In this document: one piece after another, positions 1-9,371 of the stretch
Numbering within the stretch: the stretch's first letter is position 1
Layout of the letters: each line of letters begins with the position of its first letter
Source: Lewinellaceae bacterium
GTDB lineage: Bacteria; Bacteroidota; Bacteroidia; Chitinophagales; Saprospiraceae
Length of the DNA: 64,000 nt
NCBI GenBank assembly: GCA_020636075.1
Contig: JACJYO010000004.1
Coordinates: forward strand, 248,001-312,000
Direction of reading: 5' to 3'
Notes under the pieces: generated by a model
The model's database searches: none
Seen by the model: the letters and a program-made list of their open reading frames with translations, nothing else
Told to the model about the DNA's origin: nothing
Translations under genes and position numbers: made by a program

Positions 1-73
1 TGTCTTTCATAGTCTGACGGGTAGTTTTAAGCGAAGGACCAAATGTAGTATTTAGTAGGCAGAGGGCTGTTTT

Positions 74-181
74 CTTTTCAAATTGAACTTTTCAAATTAG
101 ACTTTTAACTTAAAAAATCTTTTCAGTTGGCACATTCCCCTTGAAGTCAAAAGTTCAATTTGAAAAGTCTAATTTGAAAAG
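74..181. repeat. Inverted-repeat element, TTTCAAATTT family, copy 1
   Basis: Two 38-base arms (74-111 and 144-181) face each other across a 32-base spacer. Each arm is made of units of the form CTTTTCAAATT plus three bases. The three-base tails appear in swapped order in the two arms (GAA then AGA on the left, AGA then GAA when the right arm is reversed). The right arm shares AAAAGTTCAATTTGAAAAGT with the element at 39355-39444. The spacer, read on the minus strand, resembles the spacers of the other three copies in this window. It lies immediately beyond the 3' end of panC. Confidence 0.85.
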
Positions 182-197
182 TGCGCGACCTGCCGGG

Positions 198-1061
198 TCA
201 GGCAACAGCAGGGTTCTCCCGGATCACCAGATTATCGATCAGTCGCACATCGCCGGCCCACGCGGCTACGCAAACGACGATAAAGTCGCTGTCACCGTAT
301 TGTTCGACAGGCAGGAGGGTGTTTCCGTCAACCAAATCGAAATATTCCGGGTCCAGGCCGGCATTCCGAAGCGTTTCCAGTCCACGCGCCTGCACGGCTG
401 AGGCCGGCTCATCGGGCAAGGCCGCTTTTGCTGCCAGCATACTTTGATAAATGACGGGCGCTGCGGCGCGCATGGCCGGGCTGAGGCGGAGGTTGCGGCT
501 CGACATGGCCAGGCCGTCTGGTTCGCGGGTAGTGGGGCAACGCACCAATTCGATGCCGGAACCGAGCTGGCGGAGCATGTCGCGTACGATAGACAGTTGT
601 TGAAAATCTTTTTGCCCCATGTACAGGCGGTGTGGCTGTACGATATCGAGCAGTCGTTTGACCACCATAGCCATACCGCCGAAGTGCCCGGGGCGGAATT
701 CGCCCTCCATTACCTGGTCGAGTGCGCCAAAATCGAGTTGGAGGCTTAGGTCCAGTCCGGGCGGGTACACTTCGTCTACCGGTGGCATAAACAGGGCATC
801 ACATCCTGCGCCGATTAGCAGGGCGATATCCTGCTCTGGCATGCGGGGGTATTTTTCAAGGTCTGCCGGGTCGTTGAATTGAGTAGGATTGACGAAGATG
901 CTGACGACGGCACGGTCACATTCGGATTTGGCAATTTCCACCAGGCCGAGGTGCCCCTGGTGCAGGGCGCCCATGGTGGGGGCAAAGCCTATCGTTTTCC
1001 CCTCCCGGCGTTCTGAGTCGAGCCAGGCTTGTAAGCCGGCTACCTGTTTGAAGACCAACAT
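198..1061 (-). CDS. panC: Pantothenate synthetase
   Basis: Cytosolic ligase that joins pantoate and beta-alanine using ATP, the last step of vitamin B5 synthesis. The 287-residue protein has the family length. It has the nucleotidyltransferase HIGH-type motif in PTMGALHQGH near residue 30, the FVNPTQF strand, the GQKDFQQ segment, and the KMSKS-equivalent AMSSRNLRLS. I start at the ATG at 1061 (protein begins MLVFKQ); the reading frame extends eight codons further to a TTG, but family members begin near this methionine. It is a single gene on the minus strand with no pan neighbours. The region upstream (1062-1392) carries no gene. The identification is secure. Confidence 0.97.
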   Translation of the reverse strand: MLVFKQVAGLQAWLDSERREGKTIGFAPTMGALHQGHLGLVEIAKSECDRAVVSIFVNPTQFNDPADLEKYPRMPEQDIALLIGAGCDALFMPPVDEVYPPGLDLSLQLDFGALDQVMEGEFRPGHFGGMAMVVKRLLDIVQPHRLYMGQKDFQQLSIVRDMLRQLGSGIELVRCPTTREPDGLAMSSRNLRLSPAMRAAAPVIYQSMLAAKAALPDEPASAVQARGLETLRNAGLDPEYFDLVDGNTLLPVEQYGDSDFIVVCVAAWAGDVRLIDNLVIRENPAVA

Positions 1062-1392
1062 AGCGTGATTCAGGTTAGGGCGCAAAGGTTGGAAAAAAGT
1101 CGGGGATTTGAGGCTAGAACTCTTTGCCGGAGTTATAAAGGGGGGGCTTCAGGGGAATGAGCCAATAGAATAGCCGGTTAATACTGAAAACAGCCCGGTT
1201 CTGCCCGTTGCGGGCCACTTTAATTTAAAAAAACTTTTTCCCCTCCCGCATTCTTACGAACTTTGGCCCGCTTTTTGAAAAAGTATTTTTAATCCGTTTT
1301 TTTTCGTTGTAAAACGGCCTGAATTTAATCCGAGCATCAGGAATTAGATCCAATTGACATCCTCTTCTAATCCTTAACCAATTGTTTTTCCC
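1062..1392. other. Intergenic region between divergent panC and the cohesin gene
   Basis: This stretch of about 330 bases has no plausible coding frame. It should hold the divergent promoters of panC and the cargo operon starting at 1393. On the plus strand there are A/T-rich runs near 1225-1320 and a GAACTTTGG box near 1258, which only loosely fits the Bacteroidota -7 element. On the minus strand AACCTTTG upstream of panC is a one-mismatch fit to TAnnTTTG. I see no convincing terminator, riboswitch or repeat element here. Confidence 0.4.
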
Positions 1393-2202
1393 ATGATTCA
1401 ACGGTCACTACTATTCTTGGTAGGCCTTTGGCTTTTCCCCTTTTCTACAATTTCCGCCCAGGTAGGATTTTCCCTTCCGGTGATCAATGAAGTGAATCCG
1501 GGGTCGATCGTGACCCTTCCGGTTAAGGTTTTCAATTTCGATAGCATTACGGGTGCACAGTTTGTCATCCAATGGGATCCGCAGGTACTCAGCCTGGCTA
1601 CCACGCTGGGGTACAACCTGCCGAATATGACCTACGAAGATTTTGGCCTGGGTGATGTGTCCAGCGGTTTGCTGCGTTTTGCCTGGGAATCGCCCTCGGG
1701 TACTGCCGGTTATACAGCGGCTGATGGGACTTCGATTTTTTTGATGAAATTCAGTGTGATTGGCCAGAGCAATGAAGGCTCCTTTGTAACATTTACGGAA
1801 GACCCTCCACAAACAATTTTTGAAGTAACGCAGGCTACATCCAAGGTAGATTCTGCTGTGTTTTATACACTCAACGACTGTATCTTGAACAATGGATATG
1901 TCGCTATTGGTTTTACACTCAGTACCGACTGGTTGAGCAACCAGAATGATTTGCCGGTAACTGTTTCACCCAATCCTTTTGCAACTTCCACCACGGCTAC
2001 TTTTAGCCTGGAAAGCCGTTCTGACGTACATATGGTGCTGACAGATGCTGCCGGGCACCCGGTTTTTGAGCGTAAAGCGACCTATCCGGCAGGCCAACAT
2101 GGCATGGAAATTGCCTCTGACCGATTAAAAGAAAATGGTATTTATTATTTAATCCTTCGCACGGCTACCCAATCGTGCATTCGTCCTTTGGTTAAATTTT
2201 GA
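1393..2202 (+). CDS. Secreted cohesin-domain protein with type-A T9SS sorting tail
   Basis: The 269-residue protein starts with a signal peptide (residues about 1-22, ending in ISAQ). A single cohesin-like domain follows (about 23-160; VNPGSIVTLPVKVFNF and FVIQWDPQVLSL are typical strands). The last 80 residues are a type-A T9SS sorting domain, starting at VSPNPF and ending in a short basic-hydrophobic tail. Such proteins cross the outer membrane by T9SS and are usually anchored at the surface. The same cohesin-like fold occurs three times in the product of the next gene, 45 bases downstream, so the two are probably co-transcribed and may interact. No dockerin was seen in the window. The exact ligand is unknown. 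Confidence 0.8.
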   Translation: MIQRSLLFLVGLWLFPFSTISAQVGFSLPVINEVNPGSIVTLPVKVFNFDSITGAQFVIQWDPQVLSLATTLGYNLPNMTYEDFGLGDVSSGLLRFAWESPSGTAGYTAADGTSIFLMKFSVIGQSNEGSFVTFTEDPPQTIFEVTQATSKVDSAVFYTLNDCILNNGYVAIGFTLSTDWLSNQNDLPVTVSPNPFATSTTATFSLESRSDVHMVLTDAAGHPVFERKATYPAGQHGMEIASDRLKENGIYYLILRTATQSCIRPLVKF

Positions 2203-2246
2203 TAAAAAAACATCATTCATTCATCATCCCTTTTTCCGCGTTAAAG

Positions 2247-5200
2247 ATGAGACCGATTTCAACTTACCTCCTAGTGGCCGGCCTGTTTTTGTCTGCCCTC
2301 CAGGTTTCCAGTCAACCGCTGATCACTACCTTTTCGCCGGCATCCGTGAACGCCAACATTGGCGGTACCGTATCGCTTCAACTGAAGGTCCAGAATTTTT
2401 CTGCTATTCAGTCCTTTCAGGTGCCGATCACGTTTAACAGCGCCATATTGCAGTTCACATCGATCACCAATGCTGCACTGCCCGGCTTCGCTTCCTCCAA
2501 CTATAATGCGACTACCGGCAAAGTAGTGGTATCCTGGTATCCGGACCTGGCGCAGTATCCGAACGGTTTTTCGATCGCGGACAACAGTTCCATATTCACG
2601 ATAAACTTCAATGTGGTTGCCAACGGCGCCACGACGGTAAATATTGCCGCGGTGTCGCCGGGTATCGAAGTGGTGCGCAACAACGATGTGATCACCGTGC
2701 AGTTTGGCTCGGGTGGCACCAGCGTGACCGGTGGTTCGGGCGGTCCAGGCCCGCTCACAGGTTTTCACGTGCTGGCCAACACCATCACCATTCCGCAAGG
2801 CCAAACGGGCTGTATGCCGGTAAAAGTGCACGATTTTGACAACATCGTGTCGCTGGCTTATGCCATGCACTGGGATCCCGCGGTCCTCCAGTATCAAAAT
2901 ACCCAGTCGTACAACCTGCCCGATCTGGCCGGCTCCAGTTTCAACCTGTTCCCTGCCGGTTCGAGCACCTTGCTGCTGAGCTGGTACGAGCAGGCGCTCA
3001 CCGGGATCACACGTGCCGATGGCGCTACGATCTACGATGTCTGTTTTAAGGCAGTTGGGGCCCCGGGCAGCCAGTCGATGGTTGTCATCGACGGCAACGG
3101 TTTCCCGCCGGGTGGCGGTGGCGCCGAGGTGATCAATCTGGCCGGTAATAACGTATGGATGAATGACTCGGGCGTTTCCGATACTATTTTTGTAGTCACA
3201 GCGCCCCCGCCGCCGGATGCAGTAACCTTCCATGCCGATACGATTGAAGTACCGGAAAACGAGATTGGTTGTGTGCAAGTCCGGGTAAAGAATTTTCAGG
3301 ATGTGATTTCCATCCAGTTCGGCATGACGTACAATGCCAATATTATCGCGTTTGACCATTTTGAATTTGGCGGTAACCCGCTGACGCTGAGTAACGCCAA
3401 CTTCAATGCAACGATCCCGGGTGAAATCAAATTCACCTGGTTTGACCAGCAGGCCGTGGGCCTCGATCTTCCGGACAGCAGCCTGATTTTCTCCGTTTGC
3501 TTCGAAGCGATAGGCGATACGGGCACTATGTCGCCGCTTACCTTCACCAGCCTGCCCGGTTTTGCCGTGGAGGTGGTGAAAGAACCACAGGGTGAAGTGA
3601 TCCCGGCGCTGTTGAATGGCAAAGTGATTATTACCGGTTTTGTCGATCCGGGCCTGCAATTGCAGGCAACACCGGCGAATTGCTTCGGCAGTTCAACAGG
3701 CTCCATTTCAGCCGTGCTGAACCCGGCCTCGCTTCCAATGACCTATACCTGGTCGGGTACCGGCATCAACCCACCGGTAACAACAAACGACTCTACGATG
3801 ACCGGCCTGGTTGCCGGCACCTACTCCGTAACGCTGACGGTGGCCAACGGCGCTACATTTACTGCTACGGTGAATTTGCCGCAGCCGCCGCAACTCTCCA
3901 TTCAGCAATCTACACCAACCAATACTACTTGTTTTAATGCCTCTGACGGCGCTATTACCATCACGCCTACAGGAGGCACAGGAACTTATACTTCGTATTC
4001 CTGGGCAGGTCCACAGTACACCAATACTACAACTGCACCGACTATTTCCAACTTGAAAGCCGGCAACTATTCCGTTACGATCACGGATTCCAACGGCTGT
4101 ACCTTTGTTTCCAACCCGTCGATACAGGTTGGCCAGCCGGGCGATATCAACGTGGCGCCCAACCTGGTAACGGTTAGCCCGGTCACCTGTTTCGGCCTCA
4201 CCAACGGCACCATCGCATTGCCCAACCCAAGTGGTGGCACGTCGCCGTTCAATTACGCTTGGGCCGGTCCAAACGGTTACTCTGCATCCACAAAAAGCAT
4301 CACCGGCCTTGCCGGCGGGCAATACACCGTGACAATCACGGATAACAATTCGTGTACGAAATCATTCCAGTTTAACGTAACAGCACCCACAGCGGCACTG
4401 GCAGTTTCACAAAACGGCCCTGTGACCGGTGTTACTTGTTTCGGCTACAACAATGGCCAGGCTTGTGTGCAGGTGAGTGGCGGAACAATGCCTTACGTTC
4501 CATCCTGGCGCCTGAACAGCCCAAGTGGGCAGTTGATCGCTACCGGCCCTTGCCCGAACAATCTGGTTCCGGGCAACTATGTGGTCGTGGTAACGGATAA
4601 CAACGGTTGTACCGCAGTCATTGCCAACCAGATCGCTGTGAATGGCCCGACAGAGGCTATAGCAATCAATGAAGATGTTGACCACGTGCTTTGTGCCGGC
4701 GATGGCAATGGCGTTATCACCCTGAACCCGGCAGGCGGCAACGGTGCACCCTTTACGGTGAACTGGTCGGGTGGCCTCACCGGTACGCAAATTACCAACC
4801 TGGATGGTGGCAGTTACACCCCGACGGTTACAGACGCAGCCGGATGTACCATTGATTTCAACCCGATCCCGGTGAACGAGCCCCCAGCCATTACGGTAGA
4901 CACGGCTACAACGCCGCAGGACGGTCTGACACTCGGCTCCATCACCATTCAGGTAAACGGCGGTGTTTCACCCTATACCTATGCCTGGGCTGGCCCCAAC
5001 GGCTTCAGCTCTACGAATAAAAACCTGACCGGCCTGAACTTTGGCACTTATACCGTGACAGTTACCGATGCCAACGGCTGTACGCACGTCATGCTGGTAG
5101 AAGTTGAAACCACCAATATTGTAGCGGGGACCACGGCGACAGCCACTCCTTCCTGCAACAATGACGGTACCATCACCTTCATAATTCCGCAAGGTGCTGT

Positions 5201-6878
5201 GCCCGTAGTGAGCATTTTGATTGCCGGCAACACCTATATTGTTGACAATGATACATTTACTGTTGGCAATCTTCCATCGGGCTTTTACCAACCGACGATC
5301 TCCGATGGCGCCGGGAATTCCTTTACCATGAGCCCAATTCAGGTCGGCCAATTGGCGCAGGCCCTGGTGGGTGACTCACGTACGAATCCGTTCGACGATT
5401 TGATGAATGGCTCTATTACGCTGACACCGATCCCGTCGAACGCCAACCTGACATACCAATGGGCACATGGACCGACGACCAATGTGTTGATGAACCTGGA
5501 CTCCGGCACCTATGTGGTCACGATCACCAACCTGGCTTCCGGCTGTACCAGCGTTAATCCATATACCTTGGTGCGCACCTACCAGCCGTTCGTTTGCCAG
5601 CAGGTGGATAACACTCCGGCCAGCTGCCCGAATACAGCAGATGGTGCGATCAAAATGTTTGTGACCGGCGCCGATGGCCCGACCTACACGTACCAATGGA
5701 GCGGCCCGAACGGCTACACAGGCACATCCCGCGACCTGACCGGTTTGTTCCCCGGAACATACACCCTGACAGTGATCGACGAAAGCCAGATTGAGCATGT
5801 ATGCCCGGTGGTCAACCTTAGTTCGGTATCGAACCTGGTGATTACCAACGTCAACGAAACCTCGAACTACAATGGCTTCCAGGTTAGCGGAACTTCGGTT
5901 TGCAACGGTAAGGCTACGGTAGTATACACCGGCAACTCCGGTACTGTAAGTGTACTTTGGAGCAACGGTGGCACGGCATTTACCGATGATAAACTTTGTG
6001 GCGGCATTTATTCCGTCACGCTGACTGATGCCCTGGGCTGTACGGCTGTTTGGGTGGATTCGCTGACCGTGCCGCAGTCGATCATCGGCTCCTATGAAAT
6101 TGCCAGCGATTACAACGGCTACGACATCAGCTGTTTCGGCGAATGCGACGGCCGCGCCAATATTTCGGCAGTGGGTGGTGTTGCGCCATACAAAATTACC
6201 TGGCCGAGCGGTCAGGTAGACCAGAATTTGCCGGTAGGCGGAATTTCACAAGCAAATCAACTCTGCGGCGGTGATTACAAAGTGACCATCACCGATGCCA
6301 ACGGCGTGACGGCTGTAAGCACAGTGACGGTGGTGGAGCCGGAGGAATTGGAAGTTGAATTCGATGACACGCCGCCCACCAGTTTCTCAGCCTGCAATGC
6401 TGAAGTACTGGCCTATGCGCCGATAGGCGTGGGCGATATCAACTACACCTGGTCGACCAGCAACGGCATCACGGGTGATGGCCCGCTGGCGCAAAACCTT
6501 TGCGCAGGCAGTTACATCACCTATGTGATCGAAGACGACAACGGTTGTACGGCTATAGGCCGCCACCTCGTGCCTTACCCGGAAGACGGTTGTTTGCAGG
6601 TGCGTCCTGTGATCACCCCTGCCCAGGCCGACGGCAATAACGACTACACGCTCATTACCTGTATCGAATCTTTTCCGAACAACACGTTCGAAGTGTATAA
6701 CCGCTGGGGCCAGTTGGTGTATGAAACAACCGGTTATAACAACGGCGACCACCGTTGGGAAGGCCTCACTGCAAGCGGACAATTGCTGCCCGACGGTGTG
6801 TATTTCTTCGTACTCAAGTACAAAGACGACAACAACAACGATCAGGTTCTGAAAGGCTATATCAACCTGCTCCGCTAA
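2247..6878 (+). CDS. Giant cell-surface adhesin: three cohesin-like domains, SprB repeats, type-B T9SS C-terminus
   Basis: The 1543-residue protein begins at the ATG at 2247, which puts a signal peptide (ISTYLLVAGLFLSALQVSSQ) at the N-terminus; the frame extends upstream only to a TTG. Three cohesin-like domains occupy roughly residues 25-145, 170-300 and 325-450. About ten SprB-type repeats follow, each near 75-90 residues with the pattern CFG/G.I.L.P.GG..PY.Y.W.GP.....-Y.VTITD.NGC. The final 90 residues form a CHU_C/type-B gliding-motility C-terminal domain (FEVYNRWGQLVYET, DGVYFFVLKY). Cargo of this class is exported by T9SS and commonly needs a dedicated PorP/SprF-like partner; one is encoded 162 bases downstream. 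A role in adhesion or gliding is inferred from SprB. Confidence 0.88.
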   Translation: MRPISTYLLVAGLFLSALQVSSQPLITTFSPASVNANIGGTVSLQLKVQNFSAIQSFQVPITFNSAILQFTSITNAALPGFASSNYNATTGKVVVSWYPDLAQYPNGFSIADNSSIFTINFNVVANGATTVNIAAVSPGIEVVRNNDVITVQFGSGGTSVTGGSGGPGPLTGFHVLANTITIPQGQTGCMPVKVHDFDNIVSLAYAMHWDPAVLQYQNTQSYNLPDLAGSSFNLFPAGSSTLLLSWYEQALTGITRADGATIYDVCFKAVGAPGSQSMVVIDGNGFPPGGGGAEVINLAGNNVWMNDSGVSDTIFVVTAPPPPDAVTFHADTIEVPENEIGCVQVRVKNFQDVISIQFGMTYNANIIAFDHFEFGGNPLTLSNANFNATIPGEIKFTWFDQQAVGLDLPDSSLIFSVCFEAIGDTGTMSPLTFTSLPGFAVEVVKEPQGEVIPALLNGKVIITGFVDPGLQLQATPANCFGSSTGSISAVLNPASLPMTYTWSGTGINPPVTTNDSTMTGLVAGTYSVTLTVANGATFTATVNLPQPPQLSIQQSTPTNTTCFNASDGAITITPTGGTGTYTSYSWAGPQYTNTTTAPTISNLKAGNYSVTITDSNGCTFVSNPSIQVGQPGDINVAPNLVTVSPVTCFGLTNGTIALPNPSGGTSPFNYAWAGPNGYSASTKSITGLAGGQYTVTITDNNSCTKSFQFNVTAPTAALAVSQNGPVTGVTCFGYNNGQACVQVSGGTMPYVPSWRLNSPSGQLIATGPCPNNLVPGNYVVVVTDNNGCTAVIANQIAVNGPTEAIAINEDVDHVLCAGDGNGVITLNPAGGNGAPFTVNWSGGLTGTQITNLDGGSYTPTVTDAAGCTIDFNPIPVNEPPAITVDTATTPQDGLTLGSITIQVNGGVSPYTYAWAGPNGFSSTNKNLTGLNFGTYTVTVTDANGCTHVMLVEVETTNIVAGTTATATPSCNNDGTITFIIPQGAVPVVSILIAGNTYIVDNDTFTVGNLPSGFYQPTISDGAGNSFTMSPIQVGQLAQALVGDSRTNPFDDLMNGSITLTPIPSNANLTYQWAHGPTTNVLMNLDSGTYVVTITNLASGCTSVNPYTLVRTYQPFVCQQVDNTPASCPNTADGAIKMFVTGADGPTYTYQWSGPNGYTGTSRDLTGLFPGTYTLTVIDESQIEHVCPVVNLSSVSNLVITNVNETSNYNGFQVSGTSVCNGKATVVYTGNSGTVSVLWSNGGTAFTDDKLCGGIYSVTLTDALGCTAVWVDSLTVPQSIIGSYEIASDYNGYDISCFGECDGRANISAVGGVAPYKITWPSGQVDQNLPVGGISQANQLCGGDYKVTITDANGVTAVSTVTVVEPEELEVEFDDTPPTSFSACNAEVLAYAPIGVGDINYTWSTSNGITGDGPLAQNLCAGSYITYVIEDDNGCTAIGRHLVPYPEDGCLQVRPVITPAQADGNNDYTLITCIESFPNNTFEVYNRWGQLVYETTGYNNGDHRWEGLTASGQLLPDGVYFFVLKYKDDNNNDQVLKGYINLLR

Positions 6879-6898
6879 CCCTGGTTTAAGGACTATTT

Positions 6899-7005
6899 GG
6901 CTTTGACCGTTGGCTGTCTTTTGCGTTCAATAGTTTGGTTTTTAAAAATTAAAACTGGCAAACTATTTGTAATGTGTCAAGCAGCCAACGGCTAACAGCC
7001 AAGCA
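6899..7005. repeat. Nested inverted-repeat element between adhesin and SprF-like gene
   Basis: An outer pair uses the unit CCGTTGGCTGT (about 6907-6918) facing AGCCAACGG and AACAGCCAAGC (about 6982-7004). An inner pair AATAGTTTG (6929-6937) faces CAAACTATT (6959-6967) and could fold as a hairpin. The whole fits the arm-spacer-arm design seen elsewhere in this window. A half-copy using the same GGCTGT units occurs at 45882-45914 upstream of porX. It may act as an attenuator between the adhesin and its partner; that is inference. Confidence 0.6.
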
Positions 7006-7040
7006 CAATTTTCAAATCCACTCCCATCATATCGATTACT

Positions 7041-7997
7041 ATGAAAAAGATATTCTCTATCCTCCTTTTTACACTTTCTGTTTTCGCAGCCACGGCACAG
7101 GAACAGGCGGTGTACTCCCAATACCAGATTTTCCCCAACCTCATCAATCCCGGCGTAACGGGTTTTGACAACAACTACCTTTTCCTGATCAATGCCCGCA
7201 GCAGTTGGACCGGTTTCCCGGGTTCGCCAACCACTTACACCTTCATGTACAATGGCCCGGTGGGCGACAAACTCGGTTTGGGCGGCAGCTTGTTTGCTGA
7301 AAAAATCGGCTCGCAAACGGTTACCCGTGTTCAGGGTATTTATTCGTTCCGCTTTCAGGTGCAGCGCGCCAAAATCGGCCTGGGTCTGACCACGGAATTT
7401 TTGCGCCGCCGTATTTCCGGCGATGTGCTGAGCAACCCGATCGTAGATCCGAACGACGGCGCCCTGGAAGGCTCGGTCGACGGACAACGCTTGTTTACCT
7501 CTTCCTTTGGCGCGCATTTGTTGTTCGACGAAAAAGTGTTTGCTAGCCTGGTGCTACCTACGGCCATTCGCGCCCGCCTGGATGAAATTCCGCTCGACGA
7601 TCCCAGCCGCGAAAACGGCTCCGGCATCCAATATTATATTTTCCAATTGGGTACTATCGTGGATATTCCCAGCCAAAACTTCAAACTGGTACCGTCCATC
7701 GCCATTCGCAACGTACGCGATGTGCCATTCCAGGTTGACCTGAACCTGCAGGGCCGCTTCCTGGAAGACAAGCTTATCGCCGGCCTGACCTATCGCCCCA
7801 GCACGGGTGGATCGATGGCATTCCTGCTGGGCACCCGCTACAACAATTTTAACCTGTTCTACTCCTACGATGTGTCGTTCGGACCCTTTCAGCAGTACAA
7901 CAGCGGCTCGCATGAATTCAGCGTAGCATATATGTTCGAACGCAAGAAACCGCGCGTTCCGCTCGAAAACACAAACATCTACCAGCAGAATCAGTGA
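7041..7997 (+). CDS. PorP/SprF family outer-membrane protein
   Basis: The 318-residue protein has a signal peptide (MKKIFSILLFTLSVFAATAQ) and then the PorP/SprF signature. QEQAVYSQYQIFPNLINPGVTGF is the typical start of the mature barrel, followed by R.SWTGFPGSP.TYTFMYNGPVGDKLGLGGS. The rest alternates amphipathic strands and ends in a FSVAYMFERKK strand. In flavobacteria SprF is needed to deliver the adhesin SprB, and type-B C-terminal cargo tends to depend on a neighbouring SprF-like protein. The gene sits directly downstream of such a cargo gene on the same strand, so it is probably that adhesin's export or anchoring partner. Family assignment is firm; the pairing is inference. Confidence 0.9.
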   Translation: MKKIFSILLFTLSVFAATAQEQAVYSQYQIFPNLINPGVTGFDNNYLFLINARSSWTGFPGSPTTYTFMYNGPVGDKLGLGGSLFAEKIGSQTVTRVQGIYSFRFQVQRAKIGLGLTTEFLRRRISGDVLSNPIVDPNDGALEGSVDGQRLFTSSFGAHLLFDEKVFASLVLPTAIRARLDEIPLDDPSRENGSGIQYYIFQLGTIVDIPSQNFKLVPSIAIRNVRDVPFQVDLNLQGRFLEDKLIAGLTYRPSTGGSMAFLLGTRYNNFNLFYSYDVSFGPFQQYNSGSHEFSVAYMFERKKPRVPLENTNIYQQNQ

Positions 7998-8088
7998 TCC
8001 TGCCGGTGTTGTTTAAAGATAGATGTCTTTAACAATTGGTTTTTGGGATGGCCTCTCCGCGAAATGTCGCCGGGGGGGCTTTTTTTTA

Positions 8089-8114
8089 CCCGCCGTAGCC
8101 TTGGCGAAGGCGGG
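8089..8114. repeat. Short hairpin repeat after the SprF-like gene
   Basis: CCCGCC (8089) pairs with GGCGGG (to 8114) around GTAGCCTTGGCGAA, itself partly self-complementary. It follows an imperfect G/C-rich stem and a T run near 8070-8087 that may end transcription of the SprF-like gene. A second hairpin, TTGTTTAAAGA facing TCTTTAACAA, lies at about 8009-8036 just after the stop codon. Confidence 0.5.
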
Positions 8115-8139
8115 TTGTTGCCGATTACGGATGACTGAT

Positions 8140-8313
8140 TTACGAATTACGAATTACGAATTACGAATTACGAATTACGAATTACGAATTACGATTGGTT
8201 CACCTTTCCGAAATATGCATGTTCGCAACTTTTTCAAATTTTGAAAATAGGCACGCAACTATCCTAATCCTGAATGGTGAACCAATCGTAATTCGTAAAT
8301 CGTAAATCGTAAT
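8140..8313. repeat. Inverted-repeat element, GGTTCA family, copy 1 (tandem ACGAATT arm)
   Basis: The left arm is a tandem array of the heptamer ACGAATT (about 8140-8194) ending in ACGATTGGTTCACC. The right arm (8276-8313) starts GGTGAACCAATCGTAATTCG and continues with ACGAT/TAAATCG units, so the arms are complementary. The GGTTCA and TGAACC ends lie 75 bases apart. The spacer resembles that of the element at 44442-44595, where the arms are built from a different unit. No coding potential is evident; the short reading frame through it is repeat-derived. Confidence 0.85.
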
Positions 8314-8387
8314 TTATAACCCGGTAAACGAAATAACCTTTATATAGGCGGATTGTCACAGATTTTTTACCCATTCAAACAACACGG

Positions 8388-9248
8388 ATGTCCTTAGAAA
8401 TTACCCTACTCGTTTTGCTAGCGGCCTTGCTGCATGCCTGCTGGAATTACATGGCAAAAACGATCCCCAGCGGCGCGCCCTTTGTGTGGCTGCTGGCAGT
8501 AGTGATGTGTATTTTGTGGTTGCCTGTTGCCGTAGGCTATGTTTACCTGTACGGCTTCGACTGGTCGCTCCAAAACCTGGGTATTTTGCTGGTAAGCGGG
8601 GTGTTGCACCTTGTGTATTTTTTGATCTTACAAATTGGCTATCAAAAAGCTGATTTGTCGGTGGTGTATCCACTGGCGCGGGGCAGCGGCCCGGTGTTTG
8701 CAAGTATGGCAGCCGTTCTTTTTTTGGGCGAACATATCAGTCGGAATGCCCTTGTAGGACTTTGTCTGGTGGTGGCTGGGGTGTTTTTGATAACCGGCTT
8801 GTTGAGTGCGCGGGGAAAAAGTACGGCGGTAAAAACAGGCCTGTGGTATGGGCTGGTAATTGGAGTGCTGATTGCAAGTTATACCGTTTGGGATGGTTTT
8901 GCCGTGCGGGATATGGCCATTGCGCCCATCTTGCTGGAATACAGCACCAATCCCTTGCGGATCGCTGCCCTGGCTCCGGTAGCCCGGAAAAAATGGCCCG
9001 AAGTACGGTCTATTTGGAGTAGCCATCGTTGGAAGATCGTAGTGATCAGCATCATTGCCCCACTGGGTTTCATTTTTGTACTTTATGCATTGCGGGTTGC
9101 ACCGGTGCATCTGGTGGCGCCCACCCGCGAACTGAGTATTGTGCTGGGTGTAATTTTCGGTGCAAAACTGCTGACCGAGGAAAATTTCAGGTCGCGGCTG
9201 GTGGGTTCCCTGCTGATTGTGGGCGGAATTGTATTTTTGTCATCGTAA
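8388..9248 (+). CDS. EamA-family (drug/metabolite) transporter
   Basis: The 286-residue inner-membrane protein has about ten hydrophobic helices in two homologous halves of about 140 residues, the EamA layout. Recognisable family segments are LHACWNYMAK in helix 1, LSVVYPLARGSGPVFASMAAVLFLGE at the end of the first half, and APVHLVAPTRELSIVLGVIFGAKLLTEE in the second. Substrate cannot be told from sequence; relatives export amino acids, nucleosides or other metabolites. It stands alone, separated from the SprF-like gene by repeat DNA and 123 bases ahead of the 3-hydroxyanthranilate dioxygenase gene on the same strand. Confidence 0.85.
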   Translation: MSLEITLLVLLAALLHACWNYMAKTIPSGAPFVWLLAVVMCILWLPVAVGYVYLYGFDWSLQNLGILLVSGVLHLVYFLILQIGYQKADLSVVYPLARGSGPVFASMAAVLFLGEHISRNALVGLCLVVAGVFLITGLLSARGKSTAVKTGLWYGLVIGVLIASYTVWDGFAVRDMAIAPILLEYSTNPLRIAALAPVARKKWPEVRSIWSSHRWKIVVISIIAPLGFIFVLYALRVAPVHLVAPTRELSIVLGVIFGAKLLTEENFRSRLVGSLLIVGGIVFLSS

Positions 9249-9371
9249 CCCGAAGTTTTTCTTCGGGAAAAATTCCGGGGGCTTATGTATTTCCGAATTT
9301 ATGAATTGCAGCTAATCAACCCGTACCAAACCATAATTCCCGCATTTTTTAAATAAAAAAACACCACAACC

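Noticed and set aside
2271..3659. A 462-codon minus-strand frame opposite the cohesin domains
   Set aside because: Composition rich in Arg, His and Gly without domain pattern; it is the shadow of the adhesin gene.
8140..8194. Possible CRISPR array
   Set aside because: The units are seven bases long in direct tandem without unique spacers, and no cas gene is present.
8023..8244. A 73-codon frame between the SprF-like gene and the transporter
   Set aside because: Most of it is the tandem ACGAATT array read as repeated LRITNYE; it is repeat-derived.
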